Shown here: positions 1 to 13,254 of the stretch, piece after piece
How the letters are laid out: each line of letters opens with the position of its first letter
Position numbering within the stretch: position 1 is the stretch's first letter
Assembly: GCF_000002995.4 (NCBI RefSeq)
Contig: NW_025062478.1
Span: forward strand, 8,470,001-8,534,000
Origin: Brugia malayi
Lineage: Eukaryota; Nematoda; Chromadorea; Rhabditida; Onchocercidae
DNA: 64,000 nt
Reading direction: 5' to 3'
Notes under the pieces: generated by a model
Told to the model about the DNA's origin: nothing
Databases searched by the model: none
What the model saw: only the letters and a program-made list of their open reading frames with translations
Position numbers and translations under genes: made by a program

Positions 1-174
1 CTTGGCCTACTGACCTTTAATGTTAAATCTCAAGGACTGAGGGAAATAGATTAAAATGAAAGGCGGAGAAGGGAAACGACATTTGTCCTAGATTGTCGAT
101 TCTTGAAGAAACAAAACTATAACCACATATGAAATTGTTTTGGCTGCTATTGTACTAATCGCTGTGTCTGTACA

Positions 175-3100
175 ATGAGAGTTTGTGTAATTGGCACGGG
201 AGCAAGCGGATTGCCTGCCATCAAAGAATGTCGCACAGCTGGCTTGGAAGTGATAGCCTATGAACGCACTAATGATATTGGAGGCTTGTGGAATTATCGA
301 CCCGAGTTAATAGTAAGTTGATCTTAGCTTCTCAACTTCATTTCATTTTGGAACTTAAGAATTAGAAAACAGGAAGAAAGCATCAAGTACGTGCATTTGA
401 CGTTTAATTCTTAAAATTTTCCAGTAGTCTACCAATTTTTCATCATTTCGTGTCAAGGCCAATGGGACAATTAGGGGAGCAATCCTAGATAAAAGTTATT
501 GCTAAAATTGTCATTGTAATCTTCAGTAACATAAAGTGATGTTCACTTCATTTCAATTACATCAATTATTTCCCAAAATTTTTTGGGAAAGCTTTATGAA
601 TTCCTTGGTATTTTTGTTGCCAGATTTTTTATCTTGGAGAACTCATATCAATAAAGTGGATTGTAGGAAGAAAAGAAAGAAATATATAATAAAGCAAGCT
701 AGAAGGCAGCATAAATATTTACTTTATCTTCCAGAAATGTTAAAATGGGGAAGAAAAAATAAAAGTGTTCTTCCGCATTCTCACTTGTCACGTTGTTCAT
801 CAGTAAAGATATAGTTTCTCATAGAATTAACATCTTAGCAGAGTAAGTAGAATTATAAAACGAAAAAGAAAAACGAAAAAATATAACAAAGCAAAAGACA
901 TTGTTAAGCTGATGGAAACGAAAAAAAAGGATTTAAAAAAAGTGAGAGATGAACTTAATATAAACAAATTTAAATTTCGAAAATAAATTCAGGAGGGAGG
1001 TACAGTGATGAAGTCGACAGTAATGAATACATCGAAAGAAATGACAGCCTACTCTGACTTTCCACCACCGTCTAATTTTTGCAATTTTATGCATCATTCA
1101 AAAGTTTTTGAGTATTTGAAAGATTATGCTAATGTGAATAAGTTATACCAACACATTTGTTTTAATACCACAGTCCAGCAGGTAATTCTTGTGTTATTTA
1201 ATAATAGCACTAAATAACAGCTTCGTTGAATTAATTTAGATCATTTAAATTTATATTAGGAAAATTCAAATATCTTCAAATGTCGGAATTTCTTCAAATT
1301 CATATATTAAACGAACATATCATGCTTAAATTTGAGCTTTTATTTTGAATAAAAAGATTACATTGCATTAAGTTATAAATTTTATTGGGTTTTCATTTTT
1401 TAGGTTTCATGAACGGATAATTTTAGGATGGACTTTTTTTAGGTTTCACGGAAGGATAATTTTTGGGAAGTAAAGACAAATAACGGTGATAAGAAGCTAT
1501 TTGATTATGTAATGATATGCACCGGACATCACAGTCTTCCGCAGTATCCTCAGATACCTGGTACATCTTCATTATTTCGATAAAATCTTCGTTTGAGAAA
1601 TATTTAAATGTTTTTGTGGATTTGTTGAAAAATCTTTTGGTGCTTGTTTAACTAAGACATTTAGCATTTTCATGATATTTTCAATGTTTTTTTTTTTTTT
1701 TTTTTTTTTTTACATTTAATAGAACTTTCTTGGTTGCTACCACTACTTATTTGAAAAAGTTAGCTGACTCGGTCAGTTCGATTTAGGAAGTGAGAAATTT
1801 AAAGGACGCATCCTTCACTCTCATAAATATCGTGATTACCAAGGATTTGAAGAAAAAAATATTTTTATCGTTGGAATTGGTAATTCAGCTCTTGACATTG
1901 CTGCAGAATTATCTGGAGTTGCCAAGACGGTTAGTGTTATTGCCAATAATAAGTTATTCATTGCAGTTTCTTCAAATTAATGATTATTCAAAATTTTCGT
2001 ATATGAAGAGTGATTGAATATTTATGAGAGCCGGTTTCTGAATCACGATTAAGACTGATAGATACTGCTTGGAACATTCCCTAGCAATCCGACGACAGCG
2101 ACTCATTAATTATCTATTTATTATCTAACACTAATTATTTAAGGGTTATTGTTCAATAATTTGTATTTGGAAGATAAATTTAACTTAGGTCACAATTTCT
2201 ACCCGTCGTGGCTCATGGATTTTCAATCGTGTAAGCCAAGGAGGTATTCCTAATGATCTGAAGATGATGACCCGTTTATACAGTTATTTGATGGATAAAT
2301 TACCGTGGACAGTTGCTAACGATTTCATGGAGCATCGCTTACAGGTTTCAAGTTGATATATTAAAATTATGAGTGAAAAAAAGAGTTTAATTATCTCCAA
2401 TAGTAACATAAATAGATTTCAATTTCATAAATTCCAGTTCGTAAAACAGGTGACTAAACATTCTTCTTTTTGTTTTTGACCCAGAACAGTTTAATCTGTT
2501 TATTCTACAAATGTAATTCCTACGCTTGCTACCAGAAATTTAATATCGAATGCAAGCACTGCATCATGCATCATCCCTATTTTCATTTTTTTTTTTTTTT
2601 TTTTAATTACGTCTTATCCATTCTGACACCTTGCAAAGTTCGTATTTCAAAAATACTTTTGGCCTTTTTTTCAATTCAAAGCTACGACTGGATCATGATC
2701 TCTATGGACTTCGCCCAAACCATCGGTTTCTGCAACAACATCCTACTATCAACGATGATTTGCCCAATCTTCTTTGTAGCGGACGAATCGTTATTACAGT
2801 AATTTTTTTCTATTACATGAAATGTTTTCTTCAAAGATTTTTTGTTTATATTATTCATCATTCAGGAAGATATCGAATTAATCCAAGAGACGACTGTTCA
2901 AGTCAAAGGAGGACGTCAATTCCCAGCTGACGTCATCATTTTTGCGACTGGTTATACCTTTGGTTTTCCATTTCTGTATCCGAAATTTATTATACCACTA
3001 AAGGTACATCACCAATTGAGAAATTTAAATAATTCTAATCAAAATCTTATTATCCTTATACTATTAGAGGAAAACCATATGCGTCTTGGAATTTAAATTA

Positions 3101-4507
3101 ATTTGGGAAAAGTGTTATTCCCTAAGTGTTTTCCTCAAACTAAAATCATTGATGAATTTCGTCCAAGCCATATTTTCCAGGATCATGAAGTGGAACTATA
3201 CAAATATGTTTTTCCACTGAAATATCCTTCCTTAGCGGTTATTGGTTTGATTCAACCTATCGGAAGTATTTTGCCAATTTCGGAAATGCAATCTCGATGG
3301 GTTGCTGCTGTATTTAAAGGTCAAATTAGTCTACCTCCTCATACAGAAATGGAGGCTGATATTAAACTTAAACGAGCTCAAAATAAGAGAAGGTTAGAGC
3401 TATATCTCCAACAGATTAGAATTGACAATATAAACTGTTCATTGGAAATTATTTCTTTGCAATGTGAGTGTAATCTAAGAGGTGTCTGGTATTAAGTGTT
3501 CGAGTGCTGTTTAGACATAATCCAACTAACGTCGCTTATCTGATCATTCGAAATGATAACGGATTCAAACTTATTTCATTATACTTGAATCCACTAAGCA
3601 TTGTATGACGGAAATATTGTAGGATGTGATGGGGAATCAACTTTGCTATAATGAACGTAATAACACCTTAAGTACTTTTTCTATTTTTATAACAGATATT
3701 TCAAAAGTAAGAAACACACTCTTCAAGTGGATTATATTAAATATATGGACGAAATTGCTGAACAAATAGGTTGTAAGCCTAGTTTAAAGAAGGTATTTTT
3801 TTTTTCAAATTTGTATTTACTTCAGTTTTCTACTCACATATATTTTTATTTTAGTTTTCTTAAATTAATTAAAAGAAATTAAGTTAAAATTTTTTCTTTA
3901 TTAAATTTTTCCTGTACTACTTTATTTTTTTTTATCTGATCTGTTTTCAGTACATGTTCACAGAGCCTAGTTTTTGTCTTCGATTGCTTATTAGTGCTAA
4001 TGCACCATATGTCTACCGACTTGATGGGCCTGGATCTTGGGAAAAGGCCAAGGAAGCACTGATAAGCCTTCCTCAGCGTGTCAAACTTCCACTGAAGAAT
4101 AGAGAATGTGACATGAAAAGATATAAAAAGCACGGAAAAATTGTAAGTTTAAGTCGGTCTATGACCAAAAATAATGTTTTTTAAAATCCCAATCAAGGGA
4201 TTTCAGCATTAAGGCAAAAATCAGCCTTAGTAGAGAAAATCTCATATATTAAAATTTTAATTGAAGTTGAAGTTATTTTAACCGAATCTAGAGAATACTA
4301 CAGGATGAGTATTTCCGATATATATCCATGAAATGGCTTGCTGGATGGACATGTGTGGTACTTTTCACCGGAATTTGGGTATTCTGCTTAGGTTCCCGTA
4401 ATCTCACTACATTCGCATATACCGTGAATGTTGTCATCTTCTTCGTATTTTTTTCATTCATTTTATTATGGTTCGATTTACAATACGACATGTCCACGAT
4501 TTTTTGA
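175..4507 (+). CDS. fmo: Flavin-containing monooxygenase (FMO), 11 exons
   Basis: NADPH- and O2-dependent oxidation of soft nucleophiles (N, S) at the ER. Exons: 175-312, 993-1181, 1443-1560, 1787-1929, 2189-2344, 2682-2798, 2866-3003, 3181-3392, 3696-3792, 3951-4142, 4304-4507; all joins are in phase and give about 567 aa, the usual family length. Visible motifs: N-terminal FAD dinucleotide fold VIGTGASGLPA (the common form is GAGASG), the GTVMKSTVMNTSKEMTAYSDF block, FMO identification motif FKGRILHSHKYRDY, NADPH fold GIGNSALD, then a Rossmann-linker FATGY block (FATGYTFGFPF). The last exon holds two hydrophobic stretches (WTCVVLFTGIWVFCL and VVIFFVFFSFILLW), fitting the C-terminal membrane anchor of animal FMOs. 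The start is the first ATG in frame before the FAD motif. Converges with cyclin K. Which FMO paralogue it is cannot be decided here. Confidence 0.93.
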
Positions 4508-5410
4508 ACAATTTGATGAGACAAAATCTGCATCCTTAAGCTTTCCCGAACATTACTGTAGTATGTTTAAAATAAAAATATCCTTGCTTCCTCTTCACGA
4601 TTATCTCCATCAGCACTGTTCAATGAAGAAGGCATTACGTCTCATTGATACAATAATCTCCTCTTCTGAATAAAATGCTGTATCTTATCTCACTTGCATT
4701 ACATGATGTCTAACTCTTTATTCTCGCTATGTCAACGAGTTTTGCCTTATCCCTAAATTTCCTTACTCTTATCCCTGGGAACTAGTAAGTTTTCCTCGAC
4801 TTCTTGACTGTAAAAAGTAAAATTTGAGCTAGACGTAAATAACCATTTCCAAATATATATATATATATATATATATTACTTCATGAAGCAAATATTTCTG
4901 AATAAAAAGCAAACTACAACATATATTCTACACCTATGAAGACTCTCAAGAGTATCCTTTATTGTTGCTATTTCATTTATAATTTCAATTTTTTCGATGA
5001 AAATCAGCTTTTAATAAAACCATCACTTGGGAAATATATGAATTGTATAGCATTAAAGACCGAAGTTTTTTGAAACACTATTTACCAATTCATTTTTTTC
5101 TTTCGAGAGAAACATAATGAGAATAAAAAACTTCATACCGAGAATAATACAACACACCATTATTTATGTAAAAGTTGTTTGAACGTAATTTGAAAGATAT
5201 ACGTAAACAATCTTCGAAGCAAAAAAAACTACCAAAACCTGTAGTTCTTCTGCAATCACTAGCTACAGTGACAGAATAGCGTACGCGAGAGGGGATTAAT
5301 ATTTCTTGATTGTGGCTCACTGAGTTGTTATCCTTTCTTTCTCTTCAGATGGAAACTTTATGTCAGTGCCAGATATCGACTCAAGCTCAAGCAAAATATG
5401 AAAGCGATTA
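4508..5410. other. Convergent intergenic spacer with AT microsatellite
   Basis: Spacer between the stop of the FMO gene and the stop of cyclin K. It holds an (AT)n tract near 4854-4876. The stretch 5341-5410 carries an open reading frame on the minus strand out of frame with the cyclin K end (see findings). No other gene is visible. Confidence 0.5.
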
Positions 5411-7821
5411 TCACCGACTTTCCGTTTTTGTAATCGTATAATAGTCAAGCACTTTATGACAAACCTAAAATTATTTCAGGTATTAATCAAATTTACTGTC
5501 TTCGTCAAGACTTTATAGAATGATTTAATCAAGTGGTATAATACGCTTGTGAGACGACAAGATCACATGCCAAACACAGCTATTAGCAAAAATATCTTAT
5601 TAATCTATTTGTCTGCAACAGATGGTTCTGAATTGAGATCCTAACAAAACAAAAATATTTATCTGATTGCTTCGACTGTCTAGAAATAAGTACCGTTATG
5701 TTCAGATAACCATAAATATCTTAGCATTACGATATTGTTTCATGTCCAGTCTAATAGATGGTTACGATGATATTTATTGTTTCAAAGAAATACTATTTTC
5801 AAACTAATTTAGACGGACACTATAGCAAATAAGACAAATGATAAGAAAATCATGTATTAATAAAAAAAGTTTTGAAATCAAAGTATCAAAAATAAAACTA
5901 ACATCTTCCATCATATCAGAAGTTAAGTTGGCAACGAACTGATCCCACCACTGCTCGCCTGGTTGCCTATCAACCCAGTCACAGTTATCCAGTTTCGTCA
6001 TTTTCAAAGCCATATATATTAACGAAATAGCAATTACCTGAATAGTTTTTGTAGAAAATCTATTTCTCTTCCTTCACCAATAACTCAATGGTACAAAGAT
6101 AGTGACAAATGGTTATTTAAGTGCTATGTCGGAAACTTCTTCCTACACATTTAACATTTGCAATAAGCAACTTGCATTACGATATTGCTTCATGTCCAGT
6201 CTAGTAAGTGGTCATAATGATAAAAAACTATCTACTAAACAGTAGATATTTTCAGACGAATTTTGGAGTTATTGTTTTGGTTCCTCGTTAAGTTCCAGCT
6301 ATACTACTACGTCAATTAACAGCATGCTTGAATCATCCTAACTACCACCAGATTTTAAGATATGGCGACAGTGATTCCAATGACGAATTAAACTATACGA
6401 TAAAAACAATATAAACCCCTACTTCTGGTTCCCACATAAGACATAACGTTGTCGATATCGAATCATTGACAAATGTCCATGCATTCTGCAATATCGTTTG
6501 CTTCTTTTCGCGATCTAACTTAAAAACCTTAAAACACTGTTGGTGAAACTATTGAATTCCAATAAGTTATTTTAGATTATTTTAGAAATTAATAATGGGA
6601 AAACACATTTTCAAGGTTTTCAAGGCACCAAATTAAGCTTTAATATGATAAAAACTTGACCTTCTGGTATTGCAAGAGAAACGTATATGGATGATCCACA
6701 TGAAGATCGAACTTAATTGTTTGCAAAAGAACTCGTTCAATACCCATTACCTCCTCCTGAAATTTAATTCTAATTCCAATTATACTAGTTTTTAAATGTT
6801 ATTTATAAAAACTTTTGGCGCTATACTCTTCACAATCACAAGTCTTATCTTGCTCGTCTTATATTATATAATCACTTACAATTGCATTTTTCATACTGTA
6901 CAAATCAGGGTACTTTTCTTTTGCAATCAGTATAATGTCTCTGCACTTTTTTGGTGTCTCTTCGACCTTTCCAGCCAGGAATAGACAACCCACAGCTGTC
7001 AGCTGAAATGAACTTCCTATATTCATATTCAAAATCTCACTGATCCGATCCCACTAATTACAGCAATGCTTCTGTTGAGAGTCATACTAAACAACCCAAA
7101 ACTTACGAAAAACATTTCCCTGTGTCCTTGAAAATAAACTTAAACTTTAACATAATTAAAGAAATGAAAGTGTCATTTCTGATGGCTTATATAATGAAAA
7201 CTAACAAAAGAGAAATGAATAAAGGATAAAATAATTCAATCTCAAAAATTTTGACTACTGATTTAAGAGTGGAAAACGATAAAAATTATTAAACATTAAA
7301 TCTGATTTCTTCGTAGACACAGTCTTTGACCTTCTGAGTAATAATGTAGAAAACGAAAGTCAAGCACATACATGCTTCTGGAATTCTTTGAAAGAATGAA
7401 ACATGTAGAAACGATGAAAATAAACAGCTGCTGTTGCCAACGTTGGATTTGGCTGCCTGAAATAATTAACTTTCCAAAGCTTTCTGTACAATCCTAAATT
7501 TCAAACTGAAATGAACCATCCTCAACTGTATGACAAGTAAATGGAGGGGTTGGTAAGCTGAACTATCCAATCTTTTAGCATAGAATTTTATGAAGTAATC
7601 TTACAAAATATGAGAAATGAAAAGAGTTCATTAATATCATTTGATCATATGCAAAACAGTCTAATACAGATTCTAAATTACAGCTTTAAACCACTGCCAA
7701 TTTCAACAATAAGCTTGATTCCCTCTCTTCGCAACTTGTCTTCTTCAACACGGTCAACTCCACCTCTTCTAGACGGCGTATTTGCAAGTTGTTCCTCCGT
7801 GAAAAGCCAGTCACGACCCAT
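5411..7821 (-). CDS. ccnk-1: Cyclin K, 7 exons
   Basis: Regulatory subunit expected to pair with CDK12-type kinases that phosphorylate the RNA polymerase II C-terminal domain. Exons on the minus strand: 7821-7682, 7456-7372, 7002-6880, 6756-6661, 6518-6423, 6037-5903, 5464-5411; total 242 aa, every join in phase. Cyclin-box landmarks: [15 protein letters not shown] at the N terminus, [93 protein letters not shown]. The blocks fit cyclin K better than cyclin T ([22 protein letters not shown]). The protein stops right after the second cyclin fold and lacks the Pro-rich tail of vertebrate cyclin K. The ATG at 7821 follows a splice-acceptor-like TTCAG, compatible with trans-splicing. Confidence 0.9.
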
Positions 7822-7886
7822 TTCAGTCGTTATCTGAATCCGAAAATTCATAAGCATCAATACATTTTACGCTAGCGGAAAAGTCG

Positions 7887-7926
7887 CTTGGAAGACTTGG
7901 AACTTGGAAGTTCCAAGTCTTCCAAG
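7887..7926. repeat. Perfect 19-bp inverted repeat upstream of cyclin K
   Basis: Arms 7887-7905 and 7908-7926 are exact reverse complements with a 2-base centre (GG). The left arm is itself built from two TTGGAA-type units. It lies 66 bp upstream of the cyclin K start codon, in the 1.08-kb interval between two divergent genes. It could be a DNA cruciform, an RNA hairpin or a factor-binding palindrome; the sequence does not decide. Confidence 0.9.
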
Positions 7927-8898
7927 TTTCGCACATTTCGCGTAGATGAAATATCTTTTGGGCAACATTAATCCTTTGAAGGATATCAAACCAACTCAAG
8001 TCCTTCTCTACGGGTTCATGTTACAGGTAGTAGACACAACATGCACGGTTCATAATGATTTTAACCTTTACGCTTTTAATTCTTGCAAAGATATCCACAA
8101 AGACATCACTGTTAATACTTACTTCTAAGTGTAAAAAACAAACAAATGAAATGCACAACGAATTTCAGAACCATTTTTTAACGAACCGCGTTAAGGAGAA
8201 CAACGAACCTTGTGTCATTCCAGCTCGGTGTGCGTTCTTGCTCAGATATATTGCGGTGAAGTAGGTTATCTAATCGTGATGGCTTATTTTAGAATTATAC
8301 AAAATGGAATATGCCGTGGAATAAAACAGTCTAAATTTAAAGATCAAGATGTACTGTTACTATAATATTTAGTTTGAGAATCAGCAAGATGTTGTCAAGA
8401 ATTTGCTTTATTTATTAGTAAGTGCTATATTTTCGTGTTATTATCATATATACCTGACAGCTGTATTACTGTTGTCAGCTATTACGTTATCTGTCATCGC
8501 ATCAACTATTTCGTTATTCCTGATCGTTTTATTTGTTATCATTATATATAGTTTAGAATGTATAAAGTGGGTCATTCGTCAGCAGTGCCCCGTTCAACGT
8601 TGGTGTATAATGGACGTCGAAACTTACCAGCTCGATCAGGGATTTGTTAGTTGTTTGTATTAGAAACTTGACATAAACATAAAATTTTTAATTTTATCTT
8701 TAAAAATTTTGTGTTTTTTGGCTTTTCCAGTTTTCATTAAATAGTTACTGATTTTTTGTGAAGCTGAAATATGATATCGACAGAACTATCAATAGACGCG
8801 TTTTCTTCTAAGTTAAACAGCTTTTTTTTTCACATGTTGCTAGTCAGTTTAGCAATTGTTTCTTTCAATATTTTCAGGTGAGAGAACACTGAATCAAT

Positions 8899-9994
8899 AT
8901 GGTGTTCACAGTGAAAAACCTTGCAGAAATGAAATGTATGTTGTTGATGTAAATATTTCCTTACTTTACGATTTCATAAATATGACTATATTTTATTGGT
9001 GAAGAATAAATTTCTAAAACACTTGTCCTCATGTTGTTTGTCTCGATTTATTTTCATCTGTTCATCAGGACTAATCAAGCATTTTATATAAAGGTAGCGG
9101 TATTGTGTACCATGGTTTGGAAATTTGATCTTCCGTCATCCAGGACGAGGTGGAGCTTCAATATTCTATACTACATGCCTTCAAATTATCTCAAGAAATT
9201 GATCTTTCAGGAATACGCAAATCCCTGCACTGTCTAAACGGATTCATACTCGTATGTCATCAGATGCTACGAAATGTATAAATATGGAAACTGTATCGGT
9301 TTTAACGAAAGGTTAGTGTCAGAGGGAAAAATTGAATTAATCATTCTTTCTTACTAGCCGTTGTATGAAAAGGATATCAATGATACATACATGAAAAGTT
9401 CTCATTCTTAATATGATTATTTTTTTTCAGCAACTGAAGAATTTCTTCGTACTCCGGATGGTCATCCTGATAAAACTATCCAGCATTATCGACCAAAGGG
9501 ACAGCTACCAGAAGGTCGTTTTTCTGATTGGTTTTCAGAAGTGGTTGTGCGATTGGCATATTCTTTAAAATTAGTTATCTGTATTAGTGCTATTTCTTTA
9601 AATATCTGACCTAGGTTACTTGACACATTCATTATATAAACAGTTATGTTAAATGAATAGTTTGAATGATGGCTACTGTAGACCTTGCGAGTGGCCATCG
9701 CAGTTATTGTCATTTGTTCCTTTGTGACAAAAGAAACTCATAATATTAGTTATATATGTCAGTCGTTGTCGAAAAGTCCCTTAAAACTCTCAGTGATCAT
9801 TTTACAATTGATCACATCCATTTCCTAATAAGGCTTATAGACTATACTTTTTCTTTGAAGACTGGCAAATTTTATTTGTTAAATGAGAATTTATTTTAGA
9901 TTTCGCACCTTTCGATGTTGAAGGTTATTTGACGGAGCGTTTTTTAAGAGATGTTAACTTGGATCCAAAAATTTTAAGTGGTTTTTATAAATGA
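8899..9994 (+). CDS. Small protein of unknown function, 4 exons
   Basis: Exons 8899-8948, 9211-9311, 9431-9514, 9900-9994 join in phase (2, 1, 1) to 109 aa. I do not recognise the family. Visible features: a basic N-terminal third (PALSKRIHTR) that could be a mitochondrial leader, a middle part with EEFLRTPDGHPDKTI and HYRPKGQLPE, and an acidic/aromatic end DFAPFDVEGYLTERF followed by NLDPKILSGFYK. No membrane segment. Exons 3 and 4 are the strongest: open frames bounded by good acceptors (TTTTTTTCAG, TTTTAG). Exon 1 is short and the least certain; translation could instead start at the ATG inside exon 2 (MSSDATK). The gene is divergent from cyclin K. Confidence 0.6.
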
Positions 9995-11157
9995 AGAAAT
10001 GTTACGATGGGTTATTACACCCTCTGCAGCTAATTATATGCTTCAATAGAACTGTCTGCGCCGGAACCTTTTTATCCTCGTTTAATGGGAAAATATTAGA
10101 TTTTAAATCACAGTTACTATATTTCTTAATTTCTTGTGAATAATATTGCTTGATTTTAGTCACCTTTGTTTGTAACTGAACTGTAATTGTTGACTATCAA
10201 TTAGATGTGGAAATATGCCTCATGATTTTAAATCGATTGCTCAATTTCTTGGTATTTTATGCTTATATTCTGACTTTGTATCCTACATTTTCTGTTGTTT
10301 AATCTTTTAATTTCGCAGTGATCTCGTGTTAATCACAAAGCATTTTTTGCATATATGAGTGTGCCTAAACGTATATTACGCTATTCAACATAAGATTGAA
10401 TTACTTTACGTTTTCCACAACTGTCATATTCTCTTAATGAACATTCGTTTTATTGTATTTGTGAAAAATGTTAAATTCTTTCACAATGATATGCTTATAA
10501 TTGGTTGAATGTAGCAGTCTGAAAATGAGATTCGGATTTACAAACTTAATTTTAATCTAACATTCACGAAGCAGTGATCACGGTAGCTGGCATTTCGTAT
10601 ATCAATTTAACTGCAATAGAGATTGAATTTAACAAAGCATTTTGAAATATTATGTCGTGAAGGCATTTGTTCCATCTAATAGTTTCTTAAATTTTCATTG
10701 TGCAGTAATATTTACTGTTGTAATATTTAGAAAAGTGTTGTCTTTTTTGCTTTGGAATGATAATAGTTATTGTATTCATTAACTGTTTAATATTGTTTGA
10801 GACGATTTTTGAAACTTGATTAAAAACTAGCTTGGAACTGGTTACACGCAGCCTCTGAAATGGAATTAGATTTCGTTATATATATATATATTTTTCTTTT
10901 TTTTCGGGGCGAGAAAATTTGCGAGGGATGCAATAGCTCTTGTTGTATTCGGCCTTATTGCGAAAGTAGATACAAAGAGCTGTAGGGTTGCGGAAATATG
11001 TGAAAAAACCAAAAGATCAGTGACATACCACATTTTGCAGAAGTATACCACATTACTTATCGCCTAATGGCACGAACTTATATTCAGTTTTCTTTTAAAA
11101 CGTAGTTTCCAGTAAGCGTACTTTTATTCTCCAACTTGATCCTCTGTTTTTGTAATT
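9995..11157. other. Intergenic, no gene seen
   Basis: 1.2 kb between the ends of two convergent genes. AT-rich, with a short (AT)n tract near 10877-10891 and poly-T beside it. No open frame here resembles an exon with flanking splice sites. Confidence 0.4.
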
Positions 11158-13254
11158 TCATATGCCAGGATTCTGTTGCCCATATGATTTACTTCTTCCA
11201 CCTAAATTATTAATGTTGAGTACAACACTAATTCGGGAATTTGCTTTGCTTCTTGAGAAAATCTTCAACAGAAAATTTTTAGTGGATGACTCACATCGCG
11301 TATTCCATTATAAATCGCTTCGACAAGTTCATCACGTTCAATTTCTAAAAGGCGAAATTGTTGCAGAATCAATTCTTGTGTTTCTGCGGACTTTCTAAGT
11401 TTATCCTTAAGCTTACTGATAAGTAATACGCTCTTCTGGAAGTAGAAAATTTAGTAGTATGATGTTGAAAAGTATGAAATCGTCGTCCATTTAGATTAAC
11501 TCTGACGTGAGGATTGCGGTTAATAACAATATTGTGAAAAAAATAGCAGAAGAAATCCAATCTAACAATGTTATCAAAAGAAGGTTAAGGTCATCAGTTA
11601 CATGAAGGTTTTGATTCGTATCGTGTCGTTTCACGAAATCCTGCTTGAATGTTCGGTTTTCTTCATAAAGCATACGATTTTCCGCTTCAATCTTAATGAT
11701 GCTTGCCTGTATGCTCCTTAATTTTCTTTCACAGCTGTCTAATTTACCTTCCACTATTTTTTTTTCCTCCTAAAATGATTAGGATTTAAAATGGTCTCTA
11801 AAAATAGTATAAGTTAAATGATTTGACATGTTTTAAAATAAACTACCGTTCTCAGTATTCAAAATTGTTAGTACAAAAATAAGATCACTCACCTCAATTC
11901 GTCTTATATGACTCTGCAATCCACTTATTTTTCGATCATTTTGAGACTTAATACTTTCTACTTGTATCGTATGATTTTGTTTCAATTTCTCCAGATGTCT
12001 ATGTTGCGCTTCTTTCACTTTCCGAATCTTAAAACTTCAAAATATGGAACTATGGTTTGCATTTTTTTTTTTTATTATTATTATTTTTATGACTTACGGC
12101 TGCATATTTCTCATCCTTCATGTTTTTCCGAAGTAATTTCATGTCTGCTTCAACAGATTTCGGAATTGCCAACTTCTGTTTAACTAAATCCGAAATACGA
12201 TCGATTGATAGTTGAGGATCTTGTCTGTTCAGGAGATCTATGATTTGTTCTTCAGTTAGTGATGATTTGAGATTCGGATAATTAGCCAACAACATATCAC
12301 CTGATAAAGGAGTTTGCGTCGTTGCAACCTTACAGTTGCGAGCATTTATTATTTTGTGCAGCTTGTTACGTAATGACTGAAAATTAAAAAAAAAAAAAGT
12401 TAATTTGAACAGAACGTCATTTGAATAGCACTGGAACCGTATCTTGATGGTTTTCTCTAGATTTCCAAGTAAAATGTTAGGTATGTGCAACACGAACAAT
12501 GCAAATATAACACAGAAATTTATAGTGTGTAGCTGGTTTTCTCAAGTCCAGTTTAAAGAATGACAAATAATGCAATCTACTAAATAGGGAAGTAGATAAG
12601 TAGATTGCTCTGCTATAGAACATTTATGAGGAAATTATAGTTTTACAGAAAGAAAAAGGACCCGAGAAGTTCTGTACAATGTGTTTATTTATTATAATCA
12701 TTTTCACGAAGAAAACGAAAGCTTTGCAATAATGACAAAAATTAGGGAATACAAAAATGACTTAATCACTTCAACTTTTGCAATGAGTCAATCACAATGA
12801 GAGGTCATCGCCATGTTAGGAGTGAATTTAAAAAAAATATTCAAATATAACTTGTGCCATTAATGAATTTTACCTGCTGCTCCCGTCGATAAAGGTCTTT
12901 TGTGAGGTCCGGAAGCGCTATGTCACCTTCATGAGCCTTTCTGATCTCATTTTTCAAATTTTGCCAGAATGATTTCAAGCCTTCATTTGTAACCACTTTT
13001 GGTTCTTCTATCGGCATGTCGATATTTTTCTTGAATAACGGTAAATATTTTGTGAAGCTGGGAATATAAAACTTTAATTGGTAAGTAAGACATCAATGAG
13101 AGTATCTCACTCAAATTTTGAAACCAATAAATAGACGGAAATGAAATTCTATACAATGAAAAGAATGTACCGATATGTTCAGTGCTTTTGTGCTATTTTC
13201 AGATGATGGTTTTGGATCCGTGGGAATCATTGCAACGTTTTCCGAAGTCAGCTC
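11158..13254 (-). CDS. Coiled-coil protein, possibly distant GAS8/DRC4 relative
   Basis: Exons 13254-13171, 13071-12874, 12376-12098, 12027-11893, 11769-11602, 11435-11295 and a tentative last exon 11262-11158, all joined in phase 0. Counting from the ATG at 13230 the product is about 361 aa. The middle is hydrophilic ([29 protein letters not shown]). The second half is a long coiled coil rich in K/E/Q with heptads ([67 protein letters not shown]). The block [18 protein letters not shown] resembles the RF..VQ.ERDELY.KF region of GAS8/DRC4, but this is weak and coiled coils match each other easily. The 5' end is uncertain: the frame is also open upstream of the ATG to the acceptor. It lies downstream of TAPT1 on the same strand, 2.2 kb away. 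Confidence 0.65.

Noticed and set aside
5411..7821. Cyclin T instead of cyclin K
   Set aside because: The [19 protein letters not shown] and WWDQF blocks and the short length fit cyclin K better.
8403..8663. Plus-strand frame with two hydrophobic stretches
   Set aside because: AT-rich hydrophobic frames arise easily here; it has no family features, no clear ATG and lies in a promoter interval.
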